Shown here: positions 61,871 to 64,000 of the stretch, in pieces
How the letters are laid out: the number at the start of each line of letters is the position of its first letter
How positions within the stretch are numbered: position 1 is the stretch's first letter
DNA from: an uncultured Alphaproteobacteria bacterium
GTDB lineage: Bacteria; Pseudomonadota; Alphaproteobacteria; Puniceispirillales; UBA1172
NCBI GenBank assembly: GCA_958431225.1
Contig: OY288107.1
Coordinates: forward strand, 372,001-436,000
Direction: 5' to 3'
Length of the DNA: 64,000 nucleotides
Translations under genes and position numbers: made by a program
The notes under the pieces: model-generated
Databases searched by the model: none
Seen by the model: the letters and a program-made list of their open reading frames with translations, nothing else
Told to the model about the DNA's origin: nothing

Positions 61871-63999
61871 ATTTTCTCCCGTTCAACGCTTTCAACGAAT
61901 TTGCTGGCGCGCATGGCACCTAGCATGGCATTTAGCTGACGAATATGCTTTACCTCAACATCTAATTGAAAGCGAAAGAAATCGCTTGAACGTCCTAGTA
62001 AATTGATGTCGCTGATATTGCCGTCATGACGGCTGATTAAATTGGCGATGGATGCTAGCGTTCCCGGCTCATTCAACAGCACGACAATCAGCCGTCCGGT
62101 TAAGCGTGTCGGGCCTTCGCGTTTCCATTCAATGTCTAGCCATAATTCGGGCATGGCGTTAAATTTTTCAAGCACCGAACAATCTACCCGATGCACGGTG
62201 ATGCCTTTGCCGGTGGTAACAATGCCGACAATGCGCTCGCCGGGTAAGGGGTAGCAACAATGCCCGTGATGCACCGCCATGCCGGGAATCAGCCCCTTAA
62301 TATCTAGTGCCTCCTCATCGGTAGATTTTTTATTGCGCGTTTTGCTTTTGCGCATGGGGCGCAAATCTGGGTCAATTTTTGCTAGCACGTCAATCGGTTT
62401 GATTTTGCCCTCGCCGACTAGTGCATAAAGATGTTCCACCCCCTCGGCGTTGAAACTGATGAGGCAGGTTTCAAGCATTTCATCGCTGACCTCAAGCGAT
62501 GCCTCGCGGGCGGATTTGGCGAGTAAGGCACGGCCAAGGCGTGAGAATTCTGCTTCTTTTTTGAGGCGCAAAAACCGCCTCAATGCCGAACGTGCGCGCC
62601 CTGTTGCCATAAAATCTTCCCATTCGGCGTTGGGGATCGCATCGGGGCTGGTTAGGATTTCTACTTGGTCGCCATTGCTTAATTTGGTGGCGAGCTGGCG
62701 GTTTTTGCCGTTTATACGCACGCCGACACAGGTATTGCCCACATCCGAATGCACCGCATAGGCAAAATCAATCGCCGTTGCTTCGGCAGGCAACACGATG
62801 AGCCAACCTTTGGGCGTGAAACAAAACACGCGGTCGCTATACATTTCTAATTGTGTGTTTTCTAAAAATTCCTCGGGGGTTTCGGCGCGTTCCAAAATAT
62901 CCACCAAATCGTTGATCCAATTGATGCGCGTGACTTCGTGGCTATTGACCGGGGCGTTGGAGGTTTTATAGCGCCAATGGGCGGCGACACCATCTTCGGC
63001 GGTGCGGTGCATGTCTTCGGTGCGGATTTGCACTTCAATCTTTTTCTTGAAAGGTCCGATTAAAGCCGTGTGGAGCGATTGATATTTATTGCGTTTGGGG
63101 GTGGAAATGTAATCCTTAAACCGCCCCATCACCGTGGGATAATGCCGATGGAGAAGCCCGAGCGCGCGATAGCAATCGGCTTCATCTTCAACGATAATGC
63201 GGAACGCCATGACATCGGATAATTCTTCCATATCCACGTTTTTGCTTTGGGTTTTGCGCCAGATGGAATAGAGGGTTTTGGTGCGTCCGGTCACCTGACA
63301 CGCGACGCCTGAGACTTCTAAATAGGAACGCAACTCGCCTATGATTTTTTCGATGATGTCTTTGGAGGCTTCGGTTAGGTATTCTAGGCGTGAGGCGATG
63401 GATTGGCGGGCTTCGGGGTATAATACCTCAAAGGCGCGGTCTTCCAATTCATTCTGCCAATTTGATAGCCCGATGCGTTCGGCGAGGGGGGCAAAGATGC
63501 TCAAAGTTTCAAGGGCGATGCGTTCGCGTTTTTCGGGGGATTCTATGGCAAAAATCGTCTGCATATTGTGGGTGCGGTCGGCTAATTTCACCAACAACAC
63601 GCGAATATCGTTGCTCATTGCCATGACGAGTTTGCGGAAATTTTCGGCTTGGCTGTTGTCGCTTTGCATTTCCACTTTGGTTAGTTTGGTGACGCCATTG
63701 ACTAAATCGGCAATTTCAGGCGAAAAATCGGTGCTGATTTCTTCCAATGTGACCGCTGTGTCTTCAACGACATCATGCAGGAGTGCGGTGATAATCGTTG
63801 AGGGGTCAAGGTGCATATCCGCCAAAATAGCCGCCACCGCCACCGGATGCGTATAGTAAGGCGCACCCGAAGAACGCAACTGCCCCTGATGGGCGTGTTG
63901 GCAGAAATCATAGGCGCGCATAATCATATCGGCATCAAGCCCGGGGTAAAATGGCTTAATGCGCGCGCTAAGCTCACAAGCAGAAATAACCGAATTCAT
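61867..63999 (-). CDS. Bifunctional (p)ppGpp synthetase/hydrolase
   Basis: 710 residues, one base from the right edge and apparently complete (an upstream start cannot be excluded). The hydrolase HD domain is intact (THPVAVAAILADM at about 46, LLHDVVEDTAVTLEE at about 69-83). The synthetase domain shows SDVMAFRIIV and RFKDYISTPKRNKYQSLHTA (about 293-312); RFKD is the charge pattern of bifunctional SpoT/Rel proteins, not of monofunctional RelA. TGS (about 385-445) and C-terminal ACT domains follow. The single RSH protein usual in alphaproteobacteria, controlling the stringent response. Confidence 0.95.
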   Translation of the reverse strand: MNSVISACELSARIKPFYPGLDADMIMRAYDFCQHAHQGQLRSSGAPYYTHPVAVAAILADMHLDPSTIITALLHDVVEDTAVTLEEISTDFSPEIADLVNGVTKLTKVEMQSDNSQAENFRKLVMAMSNDIRVLLVKLADRTHNMQTIFAIESPEKRERIALETLSIFAPLAERIGLSNWQNELEDRAFEVLYPEARQSIASRLEYLTEASKDIIEKIIGELRSYLEVSGVACQVTGRTKTLYSIWRKTQSKNVDMEELSDVMAFRIIVEDEADCYRALGLLHRHYPTVMGRFKDYISTPKRNKYQSLHTALIGPFKKKIEVQIRTEDMHRTAEDGVAAHWRYKTSNAPVNSHEVTRINWINDLVDILERAETPEEFLENTQLEMYSDRVFCFTPKGWLIVLPAEATAIDFAYAVHSDVGNTCVGVRINGKNRQLATKLSNGDQVEILTSPDAIPNAEWEDFMATGRARSALRRFLRLKKEAEFSRLGRALLAKSAREASLEVSDEMLETCLISFNAEGVEHLYALVGEGKIKPIDVLAKIDPDLRPMRKSKTRNKKSTDEEALDIKGLIPGMAVHHGHCCYPLPGERIVGIVTTGKGITVHRVDCSVLEKFNAMPELWLDIEWKREGPTRLTGRLIVVLLNEPGTLASIANLISRHDGNISDINLLGRSSDFFRFQLDVEVKHIRQLNAMLGAMRASKFVESVEREKI

Positions 64000-64000
64000 A

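Noticed and set aside
1..64000. tRNA, rRNA, CRISPR arrays, insertion sequences, riboswitches
   Set aside because: I looked through all intergenic gaps (longest about 215 bases at 20253-20467) and saw no cloverleaf, repeat-spacer pattern, transposase or recognisable riboswitch core.

Overview
The window is a gene-dense stretch of an alphaproteobacterial chromosome. The gene orders are typical of that class: relA/spoT-pdxJ-acpS-lepB-rnc-era-recO-parC; rpsB-tsf-pyrH-frr-uppS-cdsA-dxr-rseP-bamA-skp-lpxD-fabZ-lpxA-lpxI-lpxB; and trpGDC-moaC-moeA-lexA. So are the short ProRS without an editing insertion, the Zn-independent type of HemB and a GAAC-N7-AAAC SOS box. A marine Rhodospirillales/SAR116-like bacterium would fit, but the sequence alone does not settle the genus. 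No rRNA, tRNA, CRISPR, transposase or integrase was seen, and no gap between genes exceeds about 215 bases.

Region 1 (1-16972) is a catabolic island. iolE (partial) and iolD for inositol run leftward, diverging from an iolG-type dehydrogenase. Then come, all on the + strand, an aldehyde dehydrogenase, an HpcH/HpaI aldolase, a D-2-hydroxyacid dehydrogenase, a second Gfo/Idh/MocA oxidoreductase, a FadR-type GntR regulator with a clear palindromic operator, a xylose-type ABC importer (binding protein, single-domain ATPase, permease), a gluconate-dehydrogenase-subunit-3-like protein, a GMC oxidoreductase, a second aldehyde dehydrogenase, an enolase-superfamily protein resembling galactarolactone cycloisomerase, and a glyoxalase-like protein. 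Together they suggest import and non-phosphorylative oxidation of a sugar, sugar acid or polyol to a keto-deoxy acid, aldol cleavage and clean-up of the aldehydes.

Region 2 (about 16985-19195) is a visibly AT-rich insert of three minus-strand membrane-associated proteins: a membrane-anchored pentapeptide-repeat protein, a DUF805 protein and an unknown three-helix protein. A run of G-tracts marks its left edge.

Region 3 (19223-30262) holds rplM-rpsI (minus), the divergent trpG-trpD-trpC-moaC-moeA cluster (trpE is not here), lexA under an SOS-box promoter, comEC (minus), gltX and gltA.

Region 4 (30259-44351, minus) is one long envelope/translation operon from rpsB to lpxB: translation factors, UMP kinase, isoprenoid and phospholipid synthesis, outer-membrane assembly and lipid A synthesis.

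Region 5 (44528-64000) holds dnaE, lolD, the LolC/E permease, proS and a 3-hydroxyisobutyryl-CoA hydrolase (minus); hemB, ilvA and bpt (plus); then parC, recO, era, rnc, lepB, acpS, pdxJ and relA/spoT (minus). Most neighbours share 1- or 4-base stop/start overlaps, so translational coupling is pervasive.

Two window-wide oddities stand out. Short in-place tandem duplications (units of 6-17 bp) occur at gene ends and in flexible protein segments. Several convergent gene pairs meet or overlap with no room for an intrinsic terminator.
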